DNA of 64,000 bases from the NCBI GenBank assembly GCA_902538225.1, contig CACBEF010000004.1, forward strand, positions 1 to 64,000, written 5' to 3'. The notes beneath the pieces are model-generated. The model made no database searches. It was not told the DNA's origin and saw nothing but the letters and a program-made list of their open reading frames with translations. A program made the position numbers and the translations under genes. This DNA comes from an uncultured Prochlorococcus sp. (GTDB lineage: Bacteria > Cyanobacteriota > Cyanobacteriia > PCC-6307 > Cyanobiaceae). This document shows positions 31,254-41,490 of the stretch, piece by piece (position 1 is the stretch's first letter; the number at the start of each line of letters is the position of its first letter).

Positions 31254-31312
31254 ATATTTTTTAATTATAAAATTTATTTAAATATAGCAGTTAAGTTAAA
31301 TAAGTCCTTCAT

Positions 31313-31441
31313 TCAGTTTTCTTTGAAAAGATAAAGAATAAATTTATTCAAACTTTCTTTTTCTAAAAATATTTTTTTATTATTATAGGTTTTTAATTTC
31401 TTAAAAATTAAATCAACTAATTGTTCTGATTTTGGATTCAT
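31313..31441 (-). CDS. 42-residue basic helical peptide
   Basis: Starts MNPKSEQLVDLIFKKLKTYN, an amphipathic basic helix with repeated Lys/Phe/Leu. It lies 9 bases downstream of the lipoprotein gene on the same strand. Function unknown. Confidence 0.4.
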   Translation of the reverse strand: MNPKSEQLVDLIFKKLKTYNNKKIFLEKESLNKFILYLFKEN

Positions 31442-31450
31442 ATATTAAAT

Positions 31451-31801
31451 TTATTTTTCCAATAAATAAATTTTCTCTTCACCTATTTTATCTGGCTGTG
31501 TAATTTTACATCCTTTATCTTTTTCCATATTACAATCTTTTGTGGCAGGAACAGATTTCCATGTGCAAATTTTTTCTTGGGAATCTTCTCTTATAATATT
31601 CCATCCATCATCTAAGTAATCTGAAATACCATCTTCTCCACATGAAAACTTTATTTCCATTCTTTTCTTTTCTGAATTAGGATTCTCCTCAATATTTTTT
31701 TCCAAATTATTTGTGGGATACTCTTTATTATTAGATGTCTTACAAGAAATTAAGAAAATTGCAATTAGAAATATTAATGGAAATTGCTTTATTATTTTCA
31801 T
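31451..31801 (-). CDS. Small lipoprotein
   Basis: This 116-residue protein has a signal ending in a lipobox (FLISC, cleavage before Cys 20). The mature part is acidic with four more cysteines (KFSCGEDG, EKICTWK, KDCNME and KGCKITQP), which probably form disulfides. Outer or inner membrane anchored. No family recognised. Confidence 0.7.
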   Translation of the reverse strand: MKIIKQFPLIFLIAIFLISCKTSNNKEYPTNNLEKNIEENPNSEKKRMEIKFSCGEDGISDYLDDGWNIIREDSQEKICTWKSVPATKDCNMEKDKGCKITQPDKIGEEKIYLLEK

Positions 31802-31842
31802 TTTTTAAACTTTTGATGATTCTAAGTTATTTAAATTATAGT

Positions 31843-32019
31843 TTATTTTGATTCTATTAATTTTAATAGTTTATCCATTTTATTCATCAAGTCTTTTACC
31901 TCACCTGGCTTCGGTAATATTAATTCTTCCGTAACTTCTAAATGCATTTTCTTTAAGTTTTGCCTCAAATCTTTTAAATGCATTTTTACGTTTTCTTTCT
32001 TTTGTTTTATATCAGTCAT
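31843..32019 (-). CDS. 58-residue charged helical protein
   Basis: Starts MTDIKQKKENVKMHLKDLRQ and contains a short internal repeat (KMHLKDLRQNL and KMHLEVTEEL). Highly charged and helical throughout, no hydrophobic segment. No known family. On the minus strand about 40 bases before the lipoprotein gene. Confidence 0.5.
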   Translation of the reverse strand: MTDIKQKKENVKMHLKDLRQNLKKMHLEVTEELILPKPGEVKDLMNKMDKLLKLIESK

Positions 32020-32099
32020 AGGAATAAAATTTAAACTTTTATTAAACTTAAAGTTACTATCATAATATTGAAATGCTTAATTGTGGAATAATTCAAAAT

Positions 32100-32537
32100 T
32101 TAATTTTTTAAATTTTCTATTTCATAGATTTCTTCACCACCATTACAAAAATTTGTAGATATCATTTTTAATTCCCTATTATTAATTCCGATTATATTTT
32201 TATTTTTAATAATATAATTTTTAGCAATTGCTTCACATTCTAATTTGTTTTTTGAATGCTTAATAACTGGATAAAAATATGCCAATGTAGTAATTACAAA
32301 TAAAAATATTATTATTAATTTTTTTTCATTTTTAATAAATTCTTTAGACGTTTTTTGGGCTTTTAATATTTTTATTAGTAATTTATCTGGTAATCCTATT
32401 TGAACAAATAATAACTCTACCCACCATGGAAGATCCTTATCTTTCTTTTTCTTTAGGTTTTTGGAAGTATTCATTTTCTTGGCTTCATGGTTTTGGTTTC
32501 TAACCTCTTTAGGATTAGTTGTTTCATTTTTACTCAT
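32100..32537 (-). CDS. Basic membrane-associated hypothetical protein
   Basis: This 145-residue protein has a basic N-terminal 35 residues, an aromatic segment (LPWWVELLFVQIGLP), one transmembrane helix (LIIIFLFVITTLAYFYPVI, about 73-91) and a soluble C-terminal part with two cysteines (ECEAIAKNY is split as LECEAIA and TNFCNGG). The C-terminal Cys arrangement recalls 3568-3825, possibly the same type. Function unknown. Confidence 0.6.
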   Translation of the reverse strand: MSKNETTNPKEVRNQNHEAKKMNTSKNLKKKKDKDLPWWVELLFVQIGLPDKLLIKILKAQKTSKEFIKNEKKLIIIFLFVITTLAYFYPVIKHSKNKLECEAIAKNYIIKNKNIIGINNRELKMISTNFCNGGEEIYEIENLKN

Positions 32538-32665
32538 ATCATCAAATGAATTATTTTGAATGTAGAGGTTTTATTTTGATTTGGAAACTATATTTTCATT
32601 TTATAAGTTTTAATTTAATTTATCTATGAATTTGAGTATTGTTAAACTGTATTTAGAAATTTTAA

Positions 32666-32935
32666 ATGACAAAAAAAAGAAGGAAGTTAAATAAAGACTT
32701 TGAGAGGAAAATATATACTTCAAAAAAAAATGTTGAATTAGTACTTGCAAAAATTTATGATATTGATGATGAAGACATACAAAAAGAATATATGAGCGCC
32801 TTTAACAAAGTGGTTTACTTATATGATGAATTAAAAGAAGATTACGATCAACAAGGATTTTCCGATAATTCTGAAGAACTTCTCACAAGCTATAAAAATG
32901 CTTTTAATCTTTTCGAATCAGAATTTGAAATTTAA
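32666..32935 (+). CDS. Small acidic helical protein
   Basis: This 89-residue protein has a basic start (MTKKRRKLNKDFERKIY), then acidic helices (YDIDDEDIQKEYMSAFNKVVYLYDELKEDYDQQ). No known family. Confidence 0.5.
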   Translation: MTKKRRKLNKDFERKIYTSKKNVELVLAKIYDIDDEDIQKEYMSAFNKVVYLYDELKEDYDQQGFSDNSEELLTSYKNAFNLFESEFEI

Positions 32936-32948
32936 ATTCAATTTTTAA

Positions 32949-33155
32949 TTACCGTTTGTAAGGTTTTATAGGAATTTCAATGAGCTTTCCTTTTTGGAGA
33001 TCAGATCTTTTCTCTTGTAAATTTTTGATACATAAAGATACCCTTTTATCCTTTGCGCAAAATTTTTTTATTTGGTAGTTAGTAAGTGAGGATGATTCAT
33101 TACTAAATGAAAAAAAAGCTAATAAAAACAAAGAAAAATTTAATGCCAATTTCAT
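32949..33155 (-). CDS. Small exported protein
   Basis: This 68-residue protein has a signal peptide (MKLALNFSLFLLAFFSFSNESSS) and a basic mature part with two cysteines (KKFCAKDKRVSLCIKN). Likely periplasmic. No family recognised. Confidence 0.55.
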   Translation of the reverse strand: MKLALNFSLFLLAFFSFSNESSSLTNYQIKKFCAKDKRVSLCIKNLQEKRSDLQKGKLIEIPIKPYKR

Positions 33156-33195
33156 TTGTTCTGTCCTGACTATTTTCTAATTATCTTTAATTTAA

Positions 33196-33474
33196 TTACA
33201 TTTTATTATAAATATCTATAATTTCTTTTAATTCATCTTTACCTAAGTCTGTTGAAATAAAAACTTCTTGGGCTGTTTTACCCTTTCTTGCGATTGCTTT
33301 ATATCCGTTTATAGTTTTCACTGACAATCTAATTATCAATTTTGAAGATCTTCCCCTCGCTCTTGAAATAACAGCTGGAGTTATTGTTTTGATGTTAATA
33401 TCCAGTGCTAACTTTTGGAGTATTGGAATTAGACCTTCTATATTTGAACTGTGATTTAAAACTAACCTTCCCAA
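33196..33474 (-). CDS. DUF2103-like protein
   Basis: This 92-residue protein begins MGRLVLNHSSNIEGLIPILQKLA and contains TPAVISRARGRSSKLIIRLSV and AIARKGKTAQEVFIST, matching my recollection of the cyanobacterial DUF2103 family (predicted metal-binding, no known function). Located just upstream of the petN region on the opposite strand. Confidence 0.7.
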   Translation of the reverse strand: MGRLVLNHSSNIEGLIPILQKLALDINIKTITPAVISRARGRSSKLIIRLSVKTINGYKAIARKGKTAQEVFISTDLGKDELKEIIDIYNKM

Positions 33475-33589
33475 TTTTGATTTATTTTTATTATATTAAG
33501 AAATTTTTGTTTCTGAGAAATTAACTTTATCTTTAGAATGATTAAAAAATTTGAAGTTCTGTTATATTTATATTAGCGATTTAAATTTA

Positions 33590-33691
33590 ATGATCTTTCA
33601 AATAGGATGGGCAGGATTAGCTGCAATTTTTACTTTTTCAATTGCCATGGTTGTTTGGGGAAGAAATGGTGATGGTTCCATTGATATATGA
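33590..33691 (+). CDS. petN: Cytochrome b6f subunit VIII (PetN)
   Basis: This 33-residue peptide starts [20 protein letters not shown] and ends [13 protein letters not shown], the canonical PetN sequence type. It is a single transmembrane helix of the cytochrome b6f complex in the thylakoid membrane, essential for assembly in related organisms. The stop overlaps the start of a second membrane peptide (ATGA). Confidence 0.92.
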   Translation: MIFQIGWAGLAAIFTFSIAMVVWGRNGDGSIDI

Positions 33692-33828
33692 TTTCATTTT
33701 TAACTTATGAAGCCTATTTTAGTAAATTTCTTATCCTAACATCGTTCCTTTTACTTATATTCATAACATTCGCTGTAATTTATATATCCTATGTCTCTTG
33801 GAAAGATAAAAAAAGATTAAAAAAATAA
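33688..33828 (+). CDS. 46-residue membrane peptide coupled to petN
   Basis: Starts [20 protein letters not shown], with one long transmembrane helix ([23 protein letters not shown] region) and a strongly basic tail ([10 protein letters not shown]). The ATG overlaps the petN TGA. This coupling suggests co-expression with cytochrome b6f; I do not recognise a homologue. Confidence 0.6.
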   Translation: MISFLTYEAYFSKFLILTSFLLLIFITFAVIYISYVSWKDKKRLKK

Positions 33829-33831
33829 GTC

Positions 33832-34488
33832 TTATTTTTTTTGTTCTTTTTTCTTATCCTTAGTCCTGAGCTCTTCTATTAATTCTTTTGCTTGTTGCAT
33901 TTTTGATATACTGCTTTTATAAATTCCAATATCTTTTTCTGCTTTATTAGCAGATAAATTTAATTTTTCAAAAATATCAGAAATCATCTTATTTGTTTCT
34001 GATTCATCTTTCTCTTTAAGATCTTGGGCGTTTGAAATTAATATATATATTGCTAAGTTTAAAATCCTTGAGGGATAAAGTTTAGAATTGCTTTTTTCTA
34101 TTAATAATTTCAAAATATCGTTAGTTGTTTTATTATTGAATTCCTTTTGAGATTTTTGAGATATTTCATTAATGTCCTTCGCCTCGAAATTTGTAGAACT
34201 GCATAAAGATTCAAAAAGAAGATCTAAATGTTTTTCAGGTTTGTATCCTTTCGTTAATTCTTTGAATGTTTCGGTAAGACCGACGCAAAAGAGATAATCT
34301 TGCGTAAAATCATTTTGATGGTTTAGAAGATTAAGTTCGACAAGCATTTCATCAACTATTCTTTTATATAAACCTGGAATGACGTAAGGGAAATTTTCAT
34401 GAAATAACTTTTTGCTATCTGAAACAGTCAATTTTTCTTTCAATTTTTTATATGTAAACCTTAATAAGGTTAGCGTATGTTGACTCAA
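33832..34488 (-). CDS. thf1: Thf1/Psb29 photosystem II biogenesis protein
   Basis: This 218-residue helical protein contains the family motif [38 protein letters not shown] near residue 20 and [16 protein letters not shown] further on. Thf1 (Psb29) stabilises FtsH protease complexes and assists photosystem II repair. It is divergent from clpP with a 35-base intergenic region and lies close to an ftsH gene, a functionally sensible neighbour. Confidence 0.93.
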   Translation of the reverse strand: MSQHTLTLLRFTYKKLKEKLTVSDSKKLFHENFPYVIPGLYKRIVDEMLVELNLLNHQNDFTQDYLFCVGLTETFKELTKGYKPEKHLDLLFESLCSSTNFEAKDINEISQKSQKEFNNKTTNDILKLLIEKSNSKLYPSRILNLAIYILISNAQDLKEKDESETNKMISDIFEKLNLSANKAEKDIGIYKSSISKMQQAKELIEELRTKDKKKEQKK

Positions 34489-34523
34489 TATCGTTAATAT
34501 CTAATAAACAGATAAATATTATT

Positions 34524-35111
34524 ATGATCCCTTTAGTATTAGAAGAATCTGGCGGTAGTGAAAGAGTCTTTGATATTTATTCGAGACTATTAAGAGAGAG
34601 AATAATCTTTTTGGGAGAACAAGTTACTAGTGAAACTGCTAATAGAATTGTTGCTCAATTACTATTCCTTGAAGCAGAGGATCCAGATAAGGACATTTAT
34701 ATGTACATAAATTCACCAGGGGGATCCGTATATGATGGATTGGGTATCTTTGACACAATGCAACATGTTAAGCCTGACATTCATACAGTTTGTGTAGGCT
34801 TAGCAGCTAGTATGGGTGCATTTTTGCTTGCAGCAGGCACTAAAGGTAAAAGAAGCAGCCTTAGACATTCAAGAATAATGATTCATCAACCACTTGGAGG
34901 GGCTAGAGGACAAGCCAGTGATATAAGGATTCAAGCTGATGAAATTTTGTTCTTAAAACAGAGACTCAATACTGAATTGTCAGAAAGAACTGGAAAGGAT
35001 TATGACACTATCAAAGAAGATACTGATAGAGATTTTTATATGTCCCCAAATGAAGCAGTTGAGTATGGTTTAATTGATCTGGTATTAGATAAAAAACCTA
35101 TTAAAGTTTAA
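34524..35111 (+). CDS. clpP: ATP-dependent Clp protease proteolytic subunit
   Basis: This 195-residue serine protease has catalytic Ser in GLAASMGA, His in [10 protein letters not shown] and a downstream Asp (D167 region, EDTDRDF). It forms the barrel that degrades proteins unfolded by Clp ATPases. Cyanobacteria have several clpP paralogues; I cannot assign the number. It is convergent with ftsH, with 3 bases between their stops. Confidence 0.95.
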   Translation: MIPLVLEESGGSERVFDIYSRLLRERIIFLGEQVTSETANRIVAQLLFLEAEDPDKDIYMYINSPGGSVYDGLGIFDTMQHVKPDIHTVCVGLAASMGAFLLAAGTKGKRSSLRHSRIMIHQPLGGARGQASDIRIQADEILFLKQRLNTELSERTGKDYDTIKEDTDRDFYMSPNEAVEYGLIDLVLDKKPIKV

Positions 35112-35114
35112 AGT

Positions 35115-37028
35115 TTAACTTAATAATTGAGGTGTTCTCTCTTTTTCAGGAATTTTGGTGAATTCGGAGAGAATAGTTACAAATTCATCACCATCTAATG
35201 TCTCTTTTTCTATTAATAGATCCACTATCTTATCCATAGCTTCTCTATTTTTGCTAACTATATCGTAGGTTTCTTTATAACAATCCTTGACCATTAATCT
35301 TACACTCTCGTCTATTTGTTTAGAGATTGAATCAGAAACTTCACTTCTAGTCATTAAATCTCTACCAACAAATACCTCTTGATTTCCACTTTCTAAAGCA
35401 ATCGGACCTAAATTACTCATTCCAAATCTGGTAACCATTTGGCGGGCCATTGAAGCAACTTGTTGGAAATCACCTCCTGCTCCTGTTGTAATCTCACCTT
35501 TCCCGAAAACTACATCTTCAGCAGCTCTACCTCCTAAAGCACCCATTATCCTAGCTTTTAATTGAGCCCTGCTAACAAGGGTTTGTTCATCGTCTGGGGT
35601 AAACCAAGTTAAACCTTTAGCCTGACCTCTTGGAATGACGGTTACTTTTTGAACAGGATCATGTGCTTTTACAAGTGAACCTATGAGAGCATGGCCAACT
35701 TCATGATAAGCAATTAATCTCTTGCTTCTACCATCGGTTAATGGAGAACCTTCCATTCCTGCAACAATCCTATCTACAGAGTCATCGATTTCTGAAATAC
35801 TTATTGAATCCTTTCTCCTTCTGGCGGTTAATATAGCAGCCTCATTTAATAAATTTGCTAAATCTGCTCCAGTAAAACCTGGTGTTCTTCTCGCAATACT
35901 TTCAAGTGTTAAATCCTCTTGAAGTTTCTTATTTCTAGCATGAACTTCCAAAATTGATAGTCTGCCCTTGATATCTGGTGCATCTACAGTTACCTGTCTA
36001 TCAAACCTGCCAGGTCTCATTAAAGCTGAGTCTAAAACATCAGGCCTGTTTGTTGCTGCAATTATTATTATGCCACTATTACCCTCAAAGCCATCCATTT
36101 CAGTAAGTAACTGATTTAGGGTTTGTTCTCTCTCATCATTACCTCCACCAATACCTGCACCTCTTTGCCTTCCGACAGCATCAATTTCATCAATAAAAAT
36201 TAAACAAGGACTATTGTCTTTAGCTCTTTTGAAAAGGTCTCTAACTCTACTAGCACCAACACCAACAAACATTTCAACAAATTCAGAACCTGATAATGAG
36301 AAGAATGGTACACCTGCTTCGCCTGCAATTGCTTTTGCTAAAAGGGTTTTACCAGTACCAGGAGGTCCTACCAGTAGAACACCTTTCGGAATCCTAGCTC
36401 CTACAGAAGTAAATTTTTCTGGTTTTTTCAGAAAAGTGACAACTTCTTGCAAATCCTGTTTGGCTTCATTAACACCTGCAACATCATCAAAAACAACTCC
36501 TGTTTCAGCTTCCATTGCAAATCTTGCTTTTGTTTTCCCAAACTGCATTGCTTGGCCAGGACCTCCAGGCATACCATTTGACCTCCTCGCTAACAAAATT
36601 AAACCTCCAATTAAGATAGCTGGGAAGAGTAAATTACCCAAAATTCCTAATGCAGGAGGGGCTGTCTTAACTGGATGAACATCAAAACTGATTCCCTCAT
36701 TTTTTAAAATATTTATAAGTTCTGGTGTTAAGCCGGGAAGATCTACGCGCAATCTTTGAACTTTATTATCTAAATCCGAATCTACTGTCTCTATAACTGC
36801 ATTTCTGCCTCCCTCAAAAATATCAACAGATGTAACTCTTCCTGAATTAATGTAATCTAAAAATCTTCCGTAACTAACTCTTGCTACCGCAGTATTTCTT
36901 GGTGCAACAGTAGTCCCATTAGATTTTAGTGAATCAACATTGCTTGAAGATAAAAATTGGTAGGAAAGCGCTATTACTAAAAGTATAGGTAAAGCCCATA
37001 AAATTAATGTTTTAAATTTCTGATTCAT
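35115..37028 (-). CDS. ftsH: Thylakoid-type ATP-dependent zinc metalloprotease FtsH
   Basis: This 637-residue protein has an N-terminal transmembrane helix ([19 protein letters not shown]) and a second one near 130-147, an AAA+ domain with Walker A GPPGTGKT and Walker [15 protein letters not shown], and a protease domain with HEVGH (zinc site). It degrades damaged membrane proteins, including D1 during photosystem II repair. Which of the cyanobacterial FtsH paralogues it is cannot be decided from sequence by eye. Confidence 0.96.
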   Translation of the reverse strand: MNQKFKTLILWALPILLVIALSYQFLSSSNVDSLKSNGTTVAPRNTAVARVSYGRFLDYINSGRVTSVDIFEGGRNAVIETVDSDLDNKVQRLRVDLPGLTPELINILKNEGISFDVHPVKTAPPALGILGNLLFPAILIGGLILLARRSNGMPGGPGQAMQFGKTKARFAMEAETGVVFDDVAGVNEAKQDLQEVVTFLKKPEKFTSVGARIPKGVLLVGPPGTGKTLLAKAIAGEAGVPFFSLSGSEFVEMFVGVGASRVRDLFKRAKDNSPCLIFIDEIDAVGRQRGAGIGGGNDEREQTLNQLLTEMDGFEGNSGIIIIAATNRPDVLDSALMRPGRFDRQVTVDAPDIKGRLSILEVHARNKKLQEDLTLESIARRTPGFTGADLANLLNEAAILTARRRKDSISISEIDDSVDRIVAGMEGSPLTDGRSKRLIAYHEVGHALIGSLVKAHDPVQKVTVIPRGQAKGLTWFTPDDEQTLVSRAQLKARIMGALGGRAAEDVVFGKGEITTGAGGDFQQVASMARQMVTRFGMSNLGPIALESGNQEVFVGRDLMTRSEVSDSISKQIDESVRLMVKDCYKETYDIVSKNREAMDKIVDLLIEKETLDGDEFVTILSEFTKIPEKERTPQLLS

Positions 37029-37136
37029 TAATTTGTAGAAAGTTAATTATAAGATTGTAGAATGAATCAATGCATTTCGTTGATATTTTCTCTAACTTTA
37101 TGCTTATACTACTTTTGAATGTATCCAATTTATAAA

Positions 37137-37346
37137 ATGAAATTCGAGATCAACGATAAGGTTAAGTTGATTGCGCCAGTATCTTACTTGAAGACTTCAG
37201 ATAATATGCCGATGTTAAGACCACCTGATCTAGTGGCAATTGATGAAATTGGGAAAATCCTATCAATTAAATCCCCAGATACAGTTGAAGTAAAGTTTAG
37301 AAGAGGTTCGTTTTTAATCGATATTGATAAGATTGAGAAAAACTAA
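37137..37346 (+). CDS. sipA: SipA (NblS-interacting protein, DUF3148)
   Basis: This 69-residue SH3-like small protein contains KVKLIAPVSYLKTSDNMPMLRPPDLVAIDEIGKIL and VEVKFRRGSFLIDIDKIE, the DUF3148 pattern. In Synechococcus SipA binds the histidine kinase NblS, which controls light-stress genes such as hli. The start chosen is MKFEIN; an ATG six codons upstream (37119) is possible. An hli-type gene at 5822 lies in the same window. Confidence 0.85.
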   Translation: MKFEINDKVKLIAPVSYLKTSDNMPMLRPPDLVAIDEIGKILSIKSPDTVEVKFRRGSFLIDIDKIEKN

Positions 37347-37347
37347 C

Positions 37348-38565
37348 TTAAAAGTTTTTCTTCCACCTATCAGAAATTTCCCAACATATTTTTTCATTTC
37401 CCGAAATACTCAGAAAAGGTTTTGAAAAATACTTATAAGTTAATTTGATAATATCTAACGAAGATATTTCCTCTATTTTTGAATTTAAATCGATCTCAGA
37501 AATTGGTGAAATACCATAACTAATTAATTGTATGTTTCTATGTAAAATTTCATCTAGTGATTGATCTCCTAATAGAAAAGAACCTTTTAGTTTTTCTTTT
37601 GCTAAAAAAATTTCAGCTTCAGTCAACGGATTAATAAGTAAATTTTTCCATAGTGTTGATAAAAGTTCAAAAGCAAAAAGTGCTTGCTTATTAGATACGG
37701 ATAAATAAATTAAAAATGGGGCATTCCCACTCCTAATAGGATAATAAACACCTAAATCGTAAGTGATACCATGTTTTTCTCTGAAAAGTTTAAATAAAGC
37801 AGCGCTCATTCCATAAGATAAATATGACTCCAAAACCTTAAGTGGCAAATATTCACTACTTCTTCGAGAGCAAGTTTGGTCACCCATCATTATTATTGTT
37901 TGATTTGAATCATTATTAATGTAATCAAATCTATTCGTAGTATTTAAATTATGATTTAAAGGATCTGATTTTTCTTTTAAGATTTTTTTTCCTAATGTTC
38001 CAAAATTTTCTCCATTTATTTCGGGGTTATTTGAAATTAAATACTTTTCTCTATTCTTTAAATTTTTAAACTCAAGCAAAACATCTTCATAGGTAATCTT
38101 TGAGACATCATTAGCATTGCCAATTGTGTTGAAAGCATAAGGATGATTTGAATAAACAATTTTTCTCCATTTTTCAAAACAAATATTGAATGGATTCTCT
38201 TTATCTTTTTTAATGTGATCAATAGAAGATTTTTTTACTTTTTTAAATTCAGTTTCCGAGAGGATTGGCTTATCAATTATTAAGTCTAATAAAGGGAATA
38301 ATTTGCTGAAATGTTCATTTAGGGATTTAATACTTATTGAGATACCATCTTCAAATATTTCTTGATTTAATTCTGCTCCAAAGGACTCAATATATTCAGA
38401 GAGATTGAAATTGTTAAAACCTTCACATCCTCTGGTAAGTAATGAACAAAGGATCTTGTTTATCCCTTTTTTGCCAGTACTATCCATGTCACTCCCACCT
38501 TTAATCCAAATTGAAGCAATTGAAAAATTTCTTTTTTTATTAATTAAAAAATATCTTTTTAACAT
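37348..38565 (-). CDS. M16-family peptidase-like subunit without zinc motif
   Basis: This 405-residue protein is related to the neighbouring M16 peptidase but lacks the HxxEH zinc site; the corresponding region reads KILCSLLTRGCEGF. Such catalytically dead subunits pair with an active partner. Its start overlaps the partner gene by 7 bases. Confidence 0.85.
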   Translation of the reverse strand: MLKRYFLINKKRNFSIASIWIKGGSDMDSTGKKGINKILCSLLTRGCEGFNNFNLSEYIESFGAELNQEIFEDGISISIKSLNEHFSKLFPLLDLIIDKPILSETEFKKVKKSSIDHIKKDKENPFNICFEKWRKIVYSNHPYAFNTIGNANDVSKITYEDVLLEFKNLKNREKYLISNNPEINGENFGTLGKKILKEKSDPLNHNLNTTNRFDYINNDSNQTIIMMGDQTCSRRSSEYLPLKVLESYLSYGMSAALFKLFREKHGITYDLGVYYPIRSGNAPFLIYLSVSNKQALFAFELLSTLWKNLLINPLTEAEIFLAKEKLKGSFLLGDQSLDEILHRNIQLISYGISPISEIDLNSKIEEISSLDIIKLTYKYFSKPFLSISGNEKICWEISDRWKKNF

Positions 38566-39809
38566 TTACGAGGGGATGCAATTAAAGTGAATTTCTCTCC
38601 TCGGATATATTCTGTGATCTCTTTGAAGTTGTCCAAGTCATTCCAATATTTTAAATGACTCTCTAAATTATTAATTGAAGATTTTCTCCCCCAAAGAAGT
38701 TCATTTCCAAAGAATGAAGAGAGTTGTGTAGATGTCTCTAAATTAAAGATATAATTACTTTTTACAATATTTATTGCTTTTTTTATATCATCCAAAGCCA
38801 AGGCTTTACAATTTGAGATCTCATCTATTGTTTTATTAATTTGGTTCTCTACTAAATCAATATCTTTGGACTCACAACTTGCTTCCATTATAAATAATCC
38901 GCCTAATTCTCCAGCATTTACATCTACATATACCGATTCAACAAGATTACTATCTTCTTTTAAAATTTTAACTAATCTGCTGTTTCTTCCAACAGAGAGT
39001 ATTGATGCTAAAATTTCTAGTCCAATAATATTTTTTTGATCATTTAGGTTTGGGATAAACCAAGCCATAAATATTCTTGAAAACTCTAAATTATCAAACT
39101 TAACTGACTCTCTTCCATTCCTAATTTTTAAAGAAGGTTTATTTTTTAGATTTATTAAATTTGGACTTTTTTTTATACCAGATAGATCACTTTTTTCAAA
39201 AATTTTATAAATTTCTTCAGAAAGATTACCCGCAATTGCAATACAAATTTTTTCGTTAGTGTAATGTTTACTATGAAACTGCACAAGGTCATTTATCTCT
39301 AAGTTTTTAATACTATGTTCAGTTCCCAGAATCGAATTAGCATAATTCGGACTTAACCAAACCCTTTTTAAAAAATAATTAAATAATCTTTCTTCAGGCT
39401 GATCATTTTGTTGTTTTATTTCATCAATAACTACCCCTTTTTCTTTTATAAATTCATCAATATTAAAATCTGGAGCAACGACAATATTTGTCAAAAGAGC
39501 AAGTGATTCTTTAAAGTTATTGGGTGGAACTAAGACATGGTAATGTACATCATCATAACCTGTTGAAGCGTTACTTAATCCGCCTAGTGATTCAATTTTA
39601 TGGTCAAACTCACCTGGCATTATTTTGTTAGATCCTTTAAAAATCATATGTTCTAGAAAATGAGCAGTGCCATTTTTATCAACATCCTCAAATGAAGAAC
39701 CTGCTTTGCACCAAATATCAATGCTTATAAGCGGCAATTCTTTATTATCCACAAACACACATCTAGTTTTGCTTGAATGGGTGTAGTAATTAACTTCTCC
39801 TACTTTCAT
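38559..39809 (-). CDS. M16-family zinc peptidase
   Basis: This 416-residue insulinase-type zinc protease has inverse zinc motif H-F-L-E-H (HFLEHMIFKGS, residues about 48-52) and a downstream Glu (VVIDEIKQQ). These peptidases degrade small peptides or transit-peptide-like fragments. It forms a pair with the inactive homologue immediately downstream. Confidence 0.9.
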   Translation of the reverse strand: MKVGEVNYYTHSSKTRCVFVDNKELPLISIDIWCKAGSSFEDVDKNGTAHFLEHMIFKGSNKIMPGEFDHKIESLGGLSNASTGYDDVHYHVLVPPNNFKESLALLTNIVVAPDFNIDEFIKEKGVVIDEIKQQNDQPEERLFNYFLKRVWLSPNYANSILGTEHSIKNLEINDLVQFHSKHYTNEKICIAIAGNLSEEIYKIFEKSDLSGIKKSPNLINLKNKPSLKIRNGRESVKFDNLEFSRIFMAWFIPNLNDQKNIIGLEILASILSVGRNSRLVKILKEDSNLVESVYVDVNAGELGGLFIMEASCESKDIDLVENQINKTIDEISNCKALALDDIKKAINIVKSNYIFNLETSTQLSSFFGNELLWGRKSSINNLESHLKYWNDLDNFKEITEYIRGEKFTLIASPRKC

Positions 39810-39826
39810 TTCGGTTCTCTCTTTAA

Positions 39827-40575
<749 letters not shown>

Positions 40576-40576
<1 letters not shown>

Positions 40577-41490
40577 TGAAATTAAAAATATTAAAAAATT
40601 TATTTATTTATTTTTTATTATTTACACCAATATCTTTTGGGGTTGTTTCCTGTTCTGGAAATAATAAATCTAGTTCAAAATTAAAAGAGGAAATAACTTC
40701 AGATTTTATACCTCCTGTTACAGCTGTTGCCGCACTAGGTCAACTTTCTCCTTCGGGAGAGATTAGGCAATTGGCAGCTCCAATAAGTCAGTTTGGTTCT
40801 TCCCCCCGAATTCTCGAAATTTTAGTAAATGAAGGAGATTTCGTAAAAAAAGGTGATATCCTGGCAATCTTTGAAAATGGAGAAAAATTAATTACTGATC
40901 TTGAAAGAAATGAAAATCTAATTAATACTATTAACGAAGAAATTACCCTAAAGAAAGATCAAATTCAAAGGTATGAGTTAGCTTTGAGCAAAGATGTATA
41001 CTCTTTCGTAGAGTTTTCACAGAGAAAAGATGAATTATTAAAATTGCAAAAACAGAAAATAAATCTTATTGGAGATCAAAAAAATATCAAGATAGATCTA
41101 TTTAATTCAAAACTAAGGAGTCCAATTGATGGTTTTATCCTTGGAATAAATGCGAGAGTTGGTGAGAGGCCTCAAAATGAAGGGATTTTGGATATTGGTT
41201 CTAGTCAAAAAATGGAAGCTTTGATAGAGGTTTATGAATCTGATATCAATAGAGTCTTTATCTCTCAGAATGTTGAATTGAGCAGTGAGAATGGCGGTTT
41301 TCAAAAAAATCTTAAGGGAAAGGTGATTAGGATTAGTCCTCAGGTAAAGCAAAGAAAAGTTTTATCGACTGATCCAACAGGGGATGCTGATTCGCGAATT
41401 ATCGAGGTACTAGTAAAACTAGATCAAGATTCTATAGATATTGTTCAAAACTATGCAGGAATGAAAGTGATTGCAAAATTTATTCCCTAA
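40576..41490 (+). CDS. devB: DevB/HlyD-type membrane fusion lipoprotein
   Basis: This 304-residue periplasmic adaptor has a lipoprotein signal (GVVSC near residue 26), a lipoyl-like segment near RILEILVNEGDFVKKGDILAIFEN, a coiled-coil region (about 110-160) and a barrel with KVIRISPQV. It links a DevCA-type exporter to the outer membrane. ATG shares its A with the pcyA TAA and its TAA overlaps the devC start. Confidence 0.85.

Noticed and set aside
36214..36678. 154-codon plus-strand frame opposite ftsH
   Set aside because: It is the complement of the conserved AAA+ region of ftsH, which is clearly the real gene.
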